Counted from the stretch's first letter, positions 33,187 to 42,532 are shown. The stretch is DNA of 46,077 bases from Oscillospiraceae bacterium (GCA_017620525.1 JAGAUY010000059.1:1-46077), one strand, 5' to 3'. Numbers and translations: made by a program. Notes: generated by a model not told the origin, from the letters alone.

Positions 33187-34329
33187 ATGGCTAAGAAACG
33201 AGCAAACGGCGAGGGCAACATCCGAAAACGGAAGGACGGCCGCTGGGAAGGACGGTTCACTGCTGGACATGACCCCGCTACCGGAAAGCAAATCATAAAG
33301 AATGTGTTGGGCAAGACCCAGGCAGAAGTCAAAGAAAAGCTGAAGAAAGCGCTGGTGGAGGCCGGGCAGGTAGACTTCGCCAAAAGCGGAAAATACACCG
33401 TAGGGACATGGATGGACGAGTGGTTCGAGAACGTGGCGAAGATCAAGGTTCGGCCATCGAGCCACCAGACCTACAAAGGCTACATCGACAACCACATTAA
33501 ACCAAACATCGGAAATATCCCACTAGAGAAACTGACCACCATGGATTTGCAGAAGTTCTACCGCAAGCTTTTGACCAAAGGCAGAGTGGAAAGAATCGAG
33601 TCCAAAGAGCAGCCGAAAGGCCTGTCAGCAAAGACCGTCCGGAATATCAACCAAGTGATTTCCTCAGCTATGGATCTGGCGGTAGCACAGAAAATCATCC
33701 CCATCAACCCTACCAATGCCTGCGAGCTTCCGAAGGTGGAGCACAAGGAAATGCAGACCATTCAGGCGGAGCAGTTGCAGGCATTTCTCGAAGAAGCCAG
33801 GGTATCCGGTGTCTATGAAATGTACTACATCGAACTGGCAACTGGACTTCGAAGAGGTGAACTACTGGGTCTCAAATGGCAGGATATCGACTGGAAGAAC
33901 GGCATCATCAAGGTACGGCGGCAGGTGGCGAGAGTGGACGGTCAGATCGTGGAAGCACCGCTGAAAACCAAGAACTCCTACCGGGCAGTCAGCATCTCGC
34001 CCCAGGCAATTGAAGTTCTGCGGGAGCAGAAACGAAAGACCAATGATACCTATGTGTTTCCCTCTCCCAACGGCGGTCCCATCTCCCCGGACAGCGTGAA
34101 TAATATGCTAAAGCGGGTACTGAAGCGGGCTGGCATCCCGAAGGTTCGGTTCCATGACCTCCGCCACACCTTCGCAACCATTGCCCTGCAAAATGGTGTG
34201 GATATCAAGACAGTCAGCGGTATGCTGGGCCACTTCTCGGCAGGCTTCACCCTGGATACTTATGCCCATGTCACCACCTCGGCGCAAAAAGAAGCAGCTC
34301 AGACTATGGGAAATGTGCTGAGCATGTAA
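33187..34329 (+). CDS. Tyrosine integrase of the mobilizable module
   Basis: A 380-residue tyrosine recombinase with an arm-binding N-terminal domain (KRKDGRWEGRFTAGHDPATG), a core-binding domain at about 65-170 and the catalytic residues Arg (TGLRRGELLGLKW), HxxR (HDLRHTFA), His (MLGHFS) and Tyr (DTYAH). AAAGGAGG lies 9 nt before ATG. It is closest to Tn916-type and phage-type integrases. It sits inside the 18-kb island rather than at its ends, so it belongs to the nested module. Confidence 0.93.
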   Translation: MAKKRANGEGNIRKRKDGRWEGRFTAGHDPATGKQIIKNVLGKTQAEVKEKLKKALVEAGQVDFAKSGKYTVGTWMDEWFENVAKIKVRPSSHQTYKGYIDNHIKPNIGNIPLEKLTTMDLQKFYRKLLTKGRVERIESKEQPKGLSAKTVRNINQVISSAMDLAVAQKIIPINPTNACELPKVEHKEMQTIQAEQLQAFLEEARVSGVYEMYYIELATGLRRGELLGLKWQDIDWKNGIIKVRRQVARVDGQIVEAPLKTKNSYRAVSISPQAIEVLREQKRKTNDTYVFPSPNGGPISPDSVNNMLKRVLKRAGIPKVRFHDLRHTFATIALQNGVDIKTVSGMLGHFSAGFTLDTYAHVTTSAQKEAAQTMGNVLSM

Positions 34330-34348
34330 GAATCGGCTTCGTAGCCGA

Positions 34349-34388
34349 TAAAAAAGCCGTGAACGACCAATGCATCGTTCACGGCTTC
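34349..34388 (-). terminator. Terminator of the 34411-34677 gene
   Basis: GCCGTGAACGA pairs with TCGTTCACGGC; on the minus strand it is followed by TTTTTT. It may also stop the integrase transcript. Confidence 0.85.
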
Positions 34389-34410
34389 ATTGTCAAATAA
34401 TAGTCCCTAT

Positions 34411-34677
34411 TTATTCGTTTGCGGAAGTGTCTACCACCACAGTTGTTTCTGCAGCAGTCTCAACAGATGGCATCTCCTCGGCTTCCTCCACGATAGCAGG
34501 CTCTTCCACAGGCTTATCATCGATGATCTTCTTAACAGTATCCTTCAGGTACTTTGCACCCTCAGTCAGGGCCTTCAGCGCTGCGCCGCTGGCAATCAGG
34601 GCTACACCGCCCAGTGCAAGACAGGTGACTCCGGCAACCTTGACGGTCTTTTTCAGAATGTTGGTGTCCTTATTCAT
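34411..34677 (-). CDS. Small hypothetical membrane-associated protein
   Basis: An 88-residue protein with one hydrophobic helix (about 15-33, VAGVTCLALGGVALIASGAAL), followed by an amphipathic helix and an acidic tail (EEPAIVEEAEE). No homologue is recognised. It follows the cardiolipin synthase gene by 18 bp in the same direction and ends at a terminator. Confidence 0.75.
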   Translation of the reverse strand: MNKDTNILKKTVKVAGVTCLALGGVALIASGAALKALTEGAKYLKDTVKKIIDDKPVEEPAIVEEAEEMPSVETAAETTVVVDTSANE

Positions 34678-34695
34678 ATTCCTATTCTCCTTTTA

Positions 34696-36258
34696 TTACA
34701 GCATGGGCGCAAAGACCTTCAGCACAGCACGAAGAAACCGCTGAGGCAGCGTCCATTTGATTTTGTTTTCATCGATTCGGATGCACTTTTCCAGCGTATC
34801 CGAGAAATCATTTTTGATATCTTTCAGACATTCGCATCGGTACATCCATACACCGTTTTCAAAGTGATGGACAAGGCTGCGGTAATCCAGATTGATAGTG
34901 CCGACCATACCGTATTCATCGTCGGCAAGGTACACCTTAGCGTGGACGAAACCCGGCTCGTACTCGTAAACTTCCACGCCTGCACGGATCAGACGGTGGT
35001 AATAGCTTCGGGCCATTTCCAGAATAATCTTCTTGTCGGGAATATGGGGCAGGATCAGCTTCACCGTCACGCCCCGTAATGCAGTGTCCTCGATTGCCTG
35101 ACACAGTTCGTTATCGATAATCAGGTAAGGGGACATGATGTATACATACCGGTCTGCCTGATTCAGCATATTCTGGATAACGCTCTTACCAACCCGGCGG
35201 TTGTAGATCGGTGCAGGACCGTCACCGAAGGGCACCAAATAACCTGCTTCCGGGACGGAATATTCCGGGAAATAATCGTGCTTCTGCTCCGGCTTTTTGC
35301 GGACGTTGATGCCGTAATCGATTAGGAACAGATTGGTCAGCTCTTTGACGGCATCTCCCTCCAGACGGAGGCCAACGTCCTTCCAATGACCGAACCTGAC
35401 CACCTCGTTGATGTACTCGTCCGCGATATTCACGCCGCCGGTATAACCGATCTTACCGTCAATAACGGTAATCTTCCGGTGGGAGCGGTTGTTGAATTCA
35501 GAATCCGCATTTCCCTTCAGCGCAGAGAAGGGTGTGGCATCGATGCCGAAGCCGCGCAGCGTTTTGAAATAGTCACCGGGCAGCGTCATCATACAGCCGA
35601 TATCGTCATAGACCACCTTGACCTCTACTCCGGCAGCGGCTTTTTCCTTCAGAATTTCCAGAATGGAATTCCAGAAGTGGCCTTCTTCAATGATGAAATA
35701 CTCCATAAAAATGAAGTGCTCGGCGCTGCGCAGATCCTCCAGCAAGCGGGCAAACATGGATTCGCCCAAAGAGAAGTATTCCTGCTTTGTATCGGAGTAC
35801 AGGTGCGTTTCTGCAATATTGCAAAGCATCTTTGCCTGGTTATGTGCTTCCAGAGATTCCTCAGCCAGTCCGGCGAAAAGCCGCAGATCATCCGGCTTAT
35901 GGCCGACGGCTTTCATGGCATTCATTCGCTTGATGAACCGCTTCTGCAGCTTGCGGTCATAGAACAGGAAATACATCATAAAGCCTGCCACCGGGATCAG
36001 CAGCACCACCATAAGCCAGGGCACTTTATAGTCCGGGTTGTCGTCGGATGCGATGATCTTGATGACTACCGCAATTTCTGTTGCCCAAACCAGCAGATAG
36101 AAGTAGGGGATGTAGTAGCTGCAGACCATCACCGCCGCGATCACTGCCACGGTTTCCAGAACCGCAAATAAAATTGCCAGAATAAAGCGGACAGGAATGT
36201 AATTCACTTCCTTGTCAACCGGTCTTCCGTCAACTTCATAGTGAAGCATCTTTTTCAT
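34696..36258 (-). CDS. cls: Cardiolipin synthase (PLD superfamily)
   Basis: A 520-residue protein with N-terminal membrane helices (about 20-85) and two HKD motifs of phospholipase D enzymes: HRKITVIDGKIGYTGG (about 256) and HAKVYLADDEYGMVGT (about 438). It joins phosphatidylglycerol molecules to cardiolipin at the membrane. ATG 36258 is chosen because AAGGAG lies 8 nt upstream. It overlaps the stop of the upstream gene by 4 nt (ATGA), so it is coupled to that gene. Confidence 0.92.
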   Translation of the reverse strand: MKKMLHYEVDGRPVDKEVNYIPVRFILAILFAVLETVAVIAAVMVCSYYIPYFYLLVWATEIAVVIKIIASDDNPDYKVPWLMVVLLIPVAGFMMYFLFYDRKLQKRFIKRMNAMKAVGHKPDDLRLFAGLAEESLEAHNQAKMLCNIAETHLYSDTKQEYFSLGESMFARLLEDLRSAEHFIFMEYFIIEEGHFWNSILEILKEKAAAGVEVKVVYDDIGCMMTLPGDYFKTLRGFGIDATPFSALKGNADSEFNNRSHRKITVIDGKIGYTGGVNIADEYINEVVRFGHWKDVGLRLEGDAVKELTNLFLIDYGINVRKKPEQKHDYFPEYSVPEAGYLVPFGDGPAPIYNRRVGKSVIQNMLNQADRYVYIMSPYLIIDNELCQAIEDTALRGVTVKLILPHIPDKKIILEMARSYYHRLIRAGVEVYEYEPGFVHAKVYLADDEYGMVGTINLDYRSLVHHFENGVWMYRCECLKDIKNDFSDTLEKCIRIDENKIKWTLPQRFLRAVLKVFAPML

Positions 36259-37118
36259 ACGCAAAGCTCCTTCCTGCGTCTGATTCCATGTAGAATCATT
36301 CCCAAAGCACCCAAAATCACCAAAATGCAGACAGCCGCACCGGACAAGCTGTTCAGCAAAAGAGCGTCCGTCGTGCCATCGCCGAATACATTCAGCATGG
36401 TGATCTGCAAAGAATACAGCGACATCATTGACGCAGTCAGACTGATGTTCCGAGCGGCACCGTGAATTGGGTTGCCGTTCTTTTCACTTCTGACTACCCG
36501 GATGATTGCTGTAGTAAGGCGATAGAAAGTGTAAGTTGCAACGGCGTACACCATAATCTCCGGATAACTGCTTCTCTGTCCATCCCGGATCATTTGAATT
36601 ACCATTCCGGACATGGCGATATTCAGCAGAAACATCAGACTGCCGCAGAGGGAGAATCCTTTCCAGCCAAGAACCTGTTGTTCTTTCTGATCATCCAATA
36701 CTGCCTGCTTTTTTTCGTATCGCACCAGCATAAGACGGATCAAGCTCAGAATCAGATAGTAGATGCCGTTGGATATCAGCCATACTGAATGATAGAGAAT
36801 TCCGGAAATCAGGTGATATCCGCTGTAAATCACATTGATGGCAACACTGACAATCATCGTCCGGCTAATATGGAAGATACCGATTTCCTTGACCTTTCCA
36901 TATGCTCCAATGCCTTTGCGCACCAGCGGGATACAGTTTGCAACGATTACGACCAACGCATAAAAAGCAAGTACATAGCTTGCATAGATTACCGGATGAT
37001 CTGTAAGACCATAATAGGAAAGGCCAATCAGCAAGCCAAAGCCTGCAATGGGTATCAAAACAGATAAAACCTTTCCCGGATAAAGCAGTTTCCTACCAAA
37101 CTCTTTCCAGCGCTCCAT
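36255..37118 (-). CDS. Polytopic membrane protein, unknown function
   Basis: A 287-residue protein with about eight hydrophobic segments, a short basic C-terminus (RRRKELCV) and a basic loop (YEKKQAVLDDQKEQQ). I do not recognise the family. Coupling with the cardiolipin synthase gene by a 4-nt overlap suggests a role in lipid or membrane remodelling. The start has AGAGGTGA. Confidence 0.78.
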   Translation of the reverse strand: MERWKEFGRKLLYPGKVLSVLIPIAGFGLLIGLSYYGLTDHPVIYASYVLAFYALVVIVANCIPLVRKGIGAYGKVKEIGIFHISRTMIVSVAINVIYSGYHLISGILYHSVWLISNGIYYLILSLIRLMLVRYEKKQAVLDDQKEQQVLGWKGFSLCGSLMFLLNIAMSGMVIQMIRDGQRSSYPEIMVYAVATYTFYRLTTAIIRVVRSEKNGNPIHGAARNISLTASMMSLYSLQITMLNVFGDGTTDALLLNSLSGAAVCILVILGALGMILHGIRRRKELCV

Positions 37119-37143
37119 TCATGTCACCTCTTGCCAAAAGCCC

Positions 37144-37172
37144 GTGAGAGGATCGCACTCCCACGGGCTGGA
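37144..37172 (-). terminator. Terminator of the 37189-37608 gene
   Basis: AGCCCGTG pairs with CACGGGCT; on the minus strand TTTT follows. The stem has one mismatch. Confidence 0.7.
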
Positions 37173-37188
37173 TATGGATTCATCAGTA

Positions 37189-37608
37189 TCAGCGGTTAAC
37201 CTTGCCTGCGTTCTTGGATGCTTCCAGGCTTGCATCAATCATAGCCTGCTGGTCAGCGGCACGCTTCTCGGCATCTGCCTTCATCTGTTCCTGACGGGCC
37301 TGCTGATCAGCAGCGATGCGGGCCTTGGCATCCTCCACGGACTCGCCTTCCTTTGCCATGAAGGTATTTACGAAAGCATTTTCGACTTTCTTGTAAGCAC
37401 CGACAACAGCCTCACCGATCTTGCCGGTCTTCAGGTTACCTTCTTCATCCAGCATGACGCCGGACATCTTATCGACAATGCCGGTGAAGCCTTCCACAAC
37501 GCCGCCTTCGATCTTCTTGTAGCCCTCGACAACGCCGTCTTCAATCTTCTGATAACCTTCGGTAACGCCCTCTGCGATTTTGTCCATGTGGTCTGCAAAC
37601 TTAGCCAT
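37189..37608 (-). CDS. Repeat-rich amphipathic helical protein
   Basis: A 139-residue charged protein without hydrophobic segments. Residues about 14-46 contain three 11-residue units, GVTEGYQKIED, GVVEGYKKIEG and GVVEGFTGIVD, the period known from LEA-type and amphipathic membrane-binding helices. A second helical part (RIAADQQARQEQMKADAEKR) follows. It is preceded by AAAGGAG and sits between the cardiolipin synthase cluster and the ABC genes. Membrane or lipid contact is a guess. Confidence 0.8.
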   Translation of the reverse strand: MAKFADHMDKIAEGVTEGYQKIEDGVVEGYKKIEGGVVEGFTGIVDKMSGVMLDEEGNLKTGKIGEAVVGAYKKVENAFVNTFMAKEGESVEDAKARIAADQQARQEQMKADAEKRAADQQAMIDASLEASKNAGKVNR

Positions 37609-37704
37609 AACGATAATCTCCTTTAATTTGTTTCATTTGATGGTTTGATTTTACATTGGAATTACTTCTGAATTGATAAGGATTTGTTTGAGAAATATTA
37701 ATCT

Positions 37705-38502
37705 TTACACCAGGCTGGTTTTCTTCAGAATTGCATTGCTGACAGCACCAAGGCCAAGACTAAACAGTACTGCACCTGCACCGCAGAGGATCACATTCAT
37801 GATGGTGGAATCCAGAGGTGTAAGCATGGGAATCATCATAAACAGGAGCATACTGCTCATCAGAGAGCCCACCAGGCTCAGCCACAGCTTCTGTTTTGCG
37901 ATGACGCTCCACAGCAGGTACAGGGGAACTACCGCACCGATCAGAAGTATTTTTGAAATCATGCACATGATAAGACCGCTAATGCCTGCAGCTCCCAGTT
38001 CAAAGGACAGACCGGAAATAGCGCCGCCAAGCATGGTGCCGATGAAGAAAGCTAGGATCATCAATGCACCGCCCACAAAGCAGGCCAGGGTTTTGGAAAT
38101 TACATAGTCCGTCTTTCTTGCCCGGACGGTGAACAGGTTCTTGGCGTAGCCGCTGCGGAAATCCGCAGCTACGAAGCAGCCCACCAGCACAGCTGCAAAG
38201 AAGTACAGCAGATTGATGTTGCACATGGTAGTCATGTCCATAGCCATGGGATTATAGTCGGCGCTGTTAACCGCAATGATCTGCCAGGTGCTGTCAAAAC
38301 CTTCTATGACAGTCTCCACACCGGTCTGGGGATTGACGGAAACGCTGCCGTCCATCATGGTAGTCATCACCAGAATCAGAATGGGAATCACAAGGCAGGT
38401 GCCGACCATGATATAGAGAAGAGGCTGGGTAAACATCCGGCGGAAGTCCACATGCAGCATGGTTTTCATGCGCTTGCCGAAGGTGTTATGCTCGAACTTC
38501 AT
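37705..38502 (-). CDS. ABC-2-type exporter permease (second pair)
   Basis: A 265-residue permease with about six membrane helices. It is read after the ATPase gene with a one-base gap, and the start has GAAGGAGG. It pairs with 38504-39403. The same gene pair occurs again just upstream (39416-41146), and the two permeases are similar in layout (FGKRMKTMLHVDFRRMFTQP and FGKRLKGMLGVDFYRLFHTP), so the pairs look like a tandem duplication. Substrate unknown; bacteriocin or lantibiotic immunity exporters have this form. Confidence 0.88.
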   Translation of the reverse strand: MKFEHNTFGKRMKTMLHVDFRRMFTQPLLYIMVGTCLVIPILILVMTTMMDGSVSVNPQTGVETVIEGFDSTWQIIAVNSADYNPMAMDMTTMCNINLLYFFAAVLVGCFVAADFRSGYAKNLFTVRARKTDYVISKTLACFVGGALMILAFFIGTMLGGAISGLSFELGAAGISGLIMCMISKILLIGAVVPLYLLWSVIAKQKLWLSLVGSLMSSMLLFMMIPMLTPLDSTIMNVILCGAGAVLFSLGLGAVSNAILKKTSLV

Positions 38503-38503
38503 A

Positions 38504-39403
38504 TTACCGTCCCTCCTTCATCAGATCGATGTAGTATTCTTCCAGACCAATTTTGGCAGTTTTGATCTCACTGATCAGGATACCGTTTTCATACAGATAA
38601 CTCACAATTTCTTCAGGAGTCACCGAATCGTACACACGCAGATACTCGCTTTCATCTTCTTCCACGCGGAAATACTTACAAGAAAGCAGTGCCTTAGCAC
38701 GATTGCGCTCCCTGGTCTGCAAGGCCACATAGGTACGGCAGCTTGCATCCAGCTCGGCAGCGGTCATTTCCCGAATCATTTTACCGCCCCGGACGATGCC
38801 GTAGTGGGTAGCGACCTTTTCCAGTTCACCCAGAACATGAGAAGAAATCACAACGGTGCAGTTCCGATTCTTTGTGATATCCGTTAAGATTTCCCGCATG
38901 ATCCGCATACCGTCAACATCCAGACCGTTTATGGGCTCGTCCAGAATCAGCAGCTTGGGATCCCCCAGCAGAGCAAAGGCAATGCCGATGCGCTGCTTCA
39001 TACCCAGGGAACAGTTCTTATATTTGTTTCCGGCTGCACCCTCCATGCGGACCAGCTTCAATGCTTTGCGCACTTCAGTTTCTGCATTCTTAATGCCAAG
39101 ATTTGCTGCCTGAAGCAGCATGTTGTTCCAGACTGTATCATTGGGGAAGCAGCCAGGGGCTTCGATCAGGACACCCATCTTAGCACGCACATCCGCATCG
39201 GTATGGGGACGATCAAACAGCTTGATACTGCCGCTGTTTGCATGGATCAGGCCGCAGATCAGCTTTTCCGTGGTGGATTTGCCGGAGCCGTTCTCACCGA
39301 TAAGGCCATAGATTGCACCCATGGGAACGGTCATATCAAGGCCGCAGAGAGCCTGCTTTTCTTTATAGCTTTTGGTCAAGCCTTTGATTTCAATTGCATT
39401 CAT
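38504..39403 (-). CDS. ABC transporter ATPase (second pair)
   Basis: A 299-residue ATPase with Walker A GENGSGKST, signature CSLGMKQR and Walker B LLILDEP. It is typical of the drug/lantibiotic export ATPases (BcrA-like) that drive ABC-2 permeases. It is about 55 percent identical by eye to the 40247-41146 protein. Confidence 0.92.
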   Translation of the reverse strand: MNAIEIKGLTKSYKEKQALCGLDMTVPMGAIYGLIGENGSGKSTTEKLICGLIHANSGSIKLFDRPHTDADVRAKMGVLIEAPGCFPNDTVWNNMLLQAANLGIKNAETEVRKALKLVRMEGAAGNKYKNCSLGMKQRIGIAFALLGDPKLLILDEPINGLDVDGMRIMREILTDITKNRNCTVVISSHVLGELEKVATHYGIVRGGKMIREMTAAELDASCRTYVALQTRERNRAKALLSCKYFRVEEDESEYLRVYDSVTPEEIVSYLYENGILISEIKTAKIGLEEYYIDLMKEGR

Positions 39404-39415
39404 CTCGGCACCTCC

Positions 39416-40243
39416 TTAGTAAACATCGCAGGTATTCAGGACCCGGGTGCCTGCAACGGTGTAAATAACGGTCCAGGCTGCGGAGCATACCAGACACACC
39501 AGCACGGTCAGAATATTGCTGCTCAGGCAGGCATAGACAGAAGAACCGTACAGGAAAATGTTTAGAATGCTGCTGTTGCCCAAAATTGCAGCTGCACCAA
39601 TGATCAGGATGCCGGTACCGAAAAAGAAAGAGGAAGCAATGGACACACCGAAGAACTTCCGGAAGATCACATTCAGGAAGGTATACAGGCTTGCCCAACC
39701 CAAGCTCATGATCAGCTTGCCAATCACAGCACAGACCAAGCTGCCGACGTTTACTGAAAAATCCAGACCTACCAGTGCACCGGCAGCTACACTACCAATC
39801 AGATAGGTAACGCACATACAGGCCATGGAGAAGGCACTGACCAGAGTTTTGGACATCATGTAGTCTTGCTTCAGGGCATGGGTGGTAAAGAGCTGCTTCA
39901 CATAGCCACTGCGATAGTCGTTTCCGATGAAGATAGAGACCATGATACCGCCAAAGATGAACACCATATTCATGTTGGCGTATTCGCCGATCTGAGACAC
40001 CACATACAGAGGTGTGTCAGCCGCAACGGCGTTCCAGACATTGGTGTAGAGCATAGCGCCCACTTCACCGGTCTGGGGATTGGTCATGCCGCCGGTACCC
40101 AGAATTAGGGCGGGGATCAGGGCAGCAATTGCCAGGAAAATGTAATACATGGGGGTATGGAACAGGCGGTAGAAGTCTACGCCCAGCATACCCTTCAGCC
40201 GCTTGCCGAAGCTGGGGGATTCAAATTTCAGTTCGTGTGTCAT
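39416..40243 (-). CDS. ABC-2-type exporter permease (first pair)
   Basis: A 275-residue permease with about six membrane helices, read after its ATPase gene with a 3-bp gap. Works with 40247-41146. The first domain (DVFGKRLKGMLGVDFY-like) is shared with the second permease. Confidence 0.88.
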   Translation of the reverse strand: MTHELKFESPSFGKRLKGMLGVDFYRLFHTPMYYIFLAIAALIPALILGTGGMTNPQTGEVGAMLYTNVWNAVAADTPLYVVSQIGEYANMNMVFIFGGIMVSIFIGNDYRSGYVKQLFTTHALKQDYMMSKTLVSAFSMACMCVTYLIGSVAAGALVGLDFSVNVGSLVCAVIGKLIMSLGWASLYTFLNVIFRKFFGVSIASSFFFGTGILIIGAAAILGNSSILNIFLYGSSVYACLSSNILTVLVCLVCSAAWTVIYTVAGTRVLNTCDVY

Positions 40244-40246
40244 GAT

Positions 40247-41146
40247 TTAACCCTCCTTCTGGCTCATCAGCTCGATGTAGTATTCTTCCAGGCCGATCTT
40301 GTTCTTGTGGATCTCGCTGACTACATGACCGTTTTTGATCAGGTGTTCCACGATGGATTCGGTATCCTCCACATCGTAGACCCGGAGATAATCTTCCTCC
40401 CGGCGAACATCCTGGAACTTCTGCTTGAGGACGGTTTTTGCACCATCCATATCTTTTGTCTTGAGAGAAACGAACACCCGGGCCCGGCCTTCCAGCTCCT
40501 TGGCGGTCATCTCCATGATCATCTTACCCTGGCGGATAATGCCGTAATGGGTGGCGATCTTTTCCAGTTCACCCAGCAGATGGGAGGAAATCAGAACCGT
40601 GCAGCCGTAATTCTTCGTGATGTCCACTAGGATCTCCCGCATGAGCCGCATACCGTCGGCATCCAGTCCATTGATGGGCTCGTCCAAAATCAGCAGAGCG
40701 GGATCTCCCAACAGCGCCATGGCGATGCCCACACGCTGCTTCATGCCCAAAGAGCACTTCTTAAATTTCAGCTGCGCGTTGTCCTCCATACGGACGATTT
40801 TCAGTACACGCTGGATCTCTTCGTCAGGTTTTTCCAGATTCAGATTGATGGCCTGCATCCGAAGATTGTGGTACACGGAAGAACCGGGGAAACAGCCTGC
40901 GTTCTCAATCAAAGCGCCCACCCGGACTCTGACACCGGGATCGGTATAGTTCTTTCCAAACAGCTTGATTTCACCGCCATCGGGAACCAGATGGCCGCAG
41001 ATCAGCTTTTCTGTGGTAGACTTACCGGAGCCGTTCTCGCCGATGAAGCCATAGATGGCTCCCACCGGAACGGTCATATTCAGACCATCCAGCGCATACA
41101 GCCCCCGGAAGCTTTTTGACAGGTTTCGGATTTCAATTGCATTCAT
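40247..41146 (-). CDS. ABC transporter ATPase (first pair)
   Basis: A 299-residue ATPase with Walker A GENGSGKST, signature CSLGMKQR and Walker B LLILDEP. It drives the permease encoded next. AAAAGGAGCGAAGACA precedes the ATG. The likely role is export of a peptide or lipid-like toxin. Confidence 0.92.
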   Translation of the reverse strand: MNAIEIRNLSKSFRGLYALDGLNMTVPVGAIYGFIGENGSGKSTTEKLICGHLVPDGGEIKLFGKNYTDPGVRVRVGALIENAGCFPGSSVYHNLRMQAINLNLEKPDEEIQRVLKIVRMEDNAQLKFKKCSLGMKQRVGIAMALLGDPALLILDEPINGLDADGMRLMREILVDITKNYGCTVLISSHLLGELEKIATHYGIIRQGKMIMEMTAKELEGRARVFVSLKTKDMDGAKTVLKQKFQDVRREEDYLRVYDVEDTESIVEHLIKNGHVVSEIHKNKIGLEEYYIELMSQKEG

Positions 41147-41160
41147 TGTCTTCGCTCCTT

Positions 41161-41550
41161 TTATTTCAGAAGTTCATCTGTCAGTTGCAGAATTTCCGGC
41201 GCGATCCGCTGCCGTTCCTTCTGGGTTACCTTATTGTAGATGGGATAAGCAGCGCCGACACCAAACATCCCGATCATCCCAATCACAATACCGGGAACAA
41301 ACAGCAGACCGCCCCATACCATGCAGCAGCACATTCCAACACCCAGAATCAATGCGCTGATAGTGCCGGTAACCAGGGATAAGGCTATTCCCTTTTTGGT
41401 GCAGCTCTCATCCAGACGGTGCAGTTTCTCCATAGGGGATTCCACCTTGGGCATGTATTTCTCCCGAATCTTTTTTACCTCATCATGCTGAGGGGCGGAA
41501 TAAGAGTAGCTAAAGGAATTCTCGTTACTGAGCATATTTCCGTTCACCAT
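41161..41550 (-). CDS. Small membrane protein in the ABC exporter operon
   Basis: A 129-residue protein with two or three hydrophobic segments at about 55-105 (LSLVTGTISALILGVGMCCC and GGLLFVPGIVIGMIGMFGVG). It is the first gene after the TetR-controlled promoter. Not recognised. Confidence 0.82.
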   Translation of the reverse strand: MVNGNMLSNENSFSYSYSAPQHDEVKKIREKYMPKVESPMEKLHRLDESCTKKGIALSLVTGTISALILGVGMCCCMVWGGLLFVPGIVIGMIGMFGVGAAYPIYNKVTQKERQRIAPEILQLTDELLK

Positions 41551-41649
41551 TTTTCTGATCTCCTTACAGATTTCTCATTCTAATGGTGATATTCTACACG
41601 CTGCTTATTTGCTTCTTTTTAAAGTAATGTTTGAAAAATGTTAATTCGA

Positions 41650-41704
41650 TGACCGTTAGTCAATCAGTTTCTTATATTATATATTTTTGCCGACCGCAAG
41701 TCAA
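41650..41704 (-). promoter_or_regulatory. Promoter of the ABC operon with two TetR-type operators
   Basis: Minus-strand -35 TTGACT (41704-41699), 17-bp spacer and -10 TATAAT (41681-41676). Two near-identical sites with a GACCGnnAGTCA pattern lie at 41650-41662 (TGACCGTTAGTCA, just past the start point) and 41691-41703 (CGACCGCAAGTCA, over the -35). Their centres are 41 bp apart. Binding by the TetR protein encoded next would block transcription. Confidence 0.82.
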
Positions 41705-41727
41705 CGAAAATTAATAATGAATACCAT

Positions 41728-41757
41728 TTGACATTGGGATATTACAAAGAATATAAT
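41728..41757 (+). promoter_or_regulatory. Promoter of the TetR gene
   Basis: TTGACA (41728-41733), 18-bp spacer and TATAAT (41752-41757). It starts 24 bp right of the second operator, so the protein may regulate itself. Confidence 0.8.
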
Positions 41758-41791
41758 ACAAATATCTGTTGAGAAGGATGAGGAAGCGAAT

Positions 41792-42400
41792 ATGACAAAC
41801 AGACAACAGCAGGCTCTGGCTACTCGAAAAAAACTGTTGGATACAGCAGAGCGTATGATGAAAGAGCATAAAACATTTGATGTATCTGTCGATGAAATCG
41901 TTGCCGAATGCGGTGTTGCCAAAGGTACTTTTTATCATTATTTTAAAACCAAGGATACCTTTCTTGCAGAGATCACCCACAATTCCTATGCGCAGATGAA
42001 ACGACGATTTCAGGAAACCGACAGTGTAACATCTTATATCGCGAGACTCAGAATGTTTCTGATGGATTGGTATAAACAGGCAGCAGAATTAGGCTTGCCT
42101 TTTCCCGTCAAGGCGATGGATCTCATTCAGCATGCTGATGCGGGGAAAAGGAACGGAACAGAAAAAGGCATGGAAATCATTCTGGAATGCTTAAATGGTG
42201 CTGTTTCCTGCGGCGAACTTCTCCCAGGTGTGCCAGTGGAAGATCTGGCACTTACTATCATTTTCACCATGCACGGTTCCATTCTTCATCTTCAAAAATA
42301 CGATGCAAATTTTGACATCCTGAAATGGGCTGACGTCCTTTCCAGAAGAATTTTAGATGCACTTCTGAGATCTTGGCTCACTTCATTTCAAGCAGATTAA
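41792..42400 (+). CDS. TetR-family transcriptional repressor
   Basis: A 202-residue protein with an N-terminal helix-turn-helix (DVSVDEIVAECGVAKGTFYHYFKTKD) and a helical ligand domain. It is divergent from the ABC exporter operon and probably represses it. The ligand is likely one of the exported compounds. Confidence 0.93.
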   Translation: MTNRQQQALATRKKLLDTAERMMKEHKTFDVSVDEIVAECGVAKGTFYHYFKTKDTFLAEITHNSYAQMKRRFQETDSVTSYIARLRMFLMDWYKQAAELGLPFPVKAMDLIQHADAGKRNGTEKGMEIILECLNGAVSCGELLPGVPVEDLALTIIFTMHGSILHLQKYDANFDILKWADVLSRRILDALLRSWLTSFQAD

Positions 42401-42476
42401 CGCATTGCGGGGGTTTCCACAACAACATAGATGCCTATCGCTAGACAATATCTAACAAAACGAAACAAACAAGTAA

Positions 42477-42516
42477 AACCTCTCCCGGTGCCGATGATCG
42501 GCATGGGAGAGGTTTT
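42477..42516 (+). terminator. Terminator of the TetR gene
   Basis: AACCTCTCCC pairs with GGGAGAGGTT around an inner GCCGAT/ATCGGC stem, followed by TTTTG. Confidence 0.85.
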
Positions 42517-42532
42517 GAACATCGAGTGCAGC

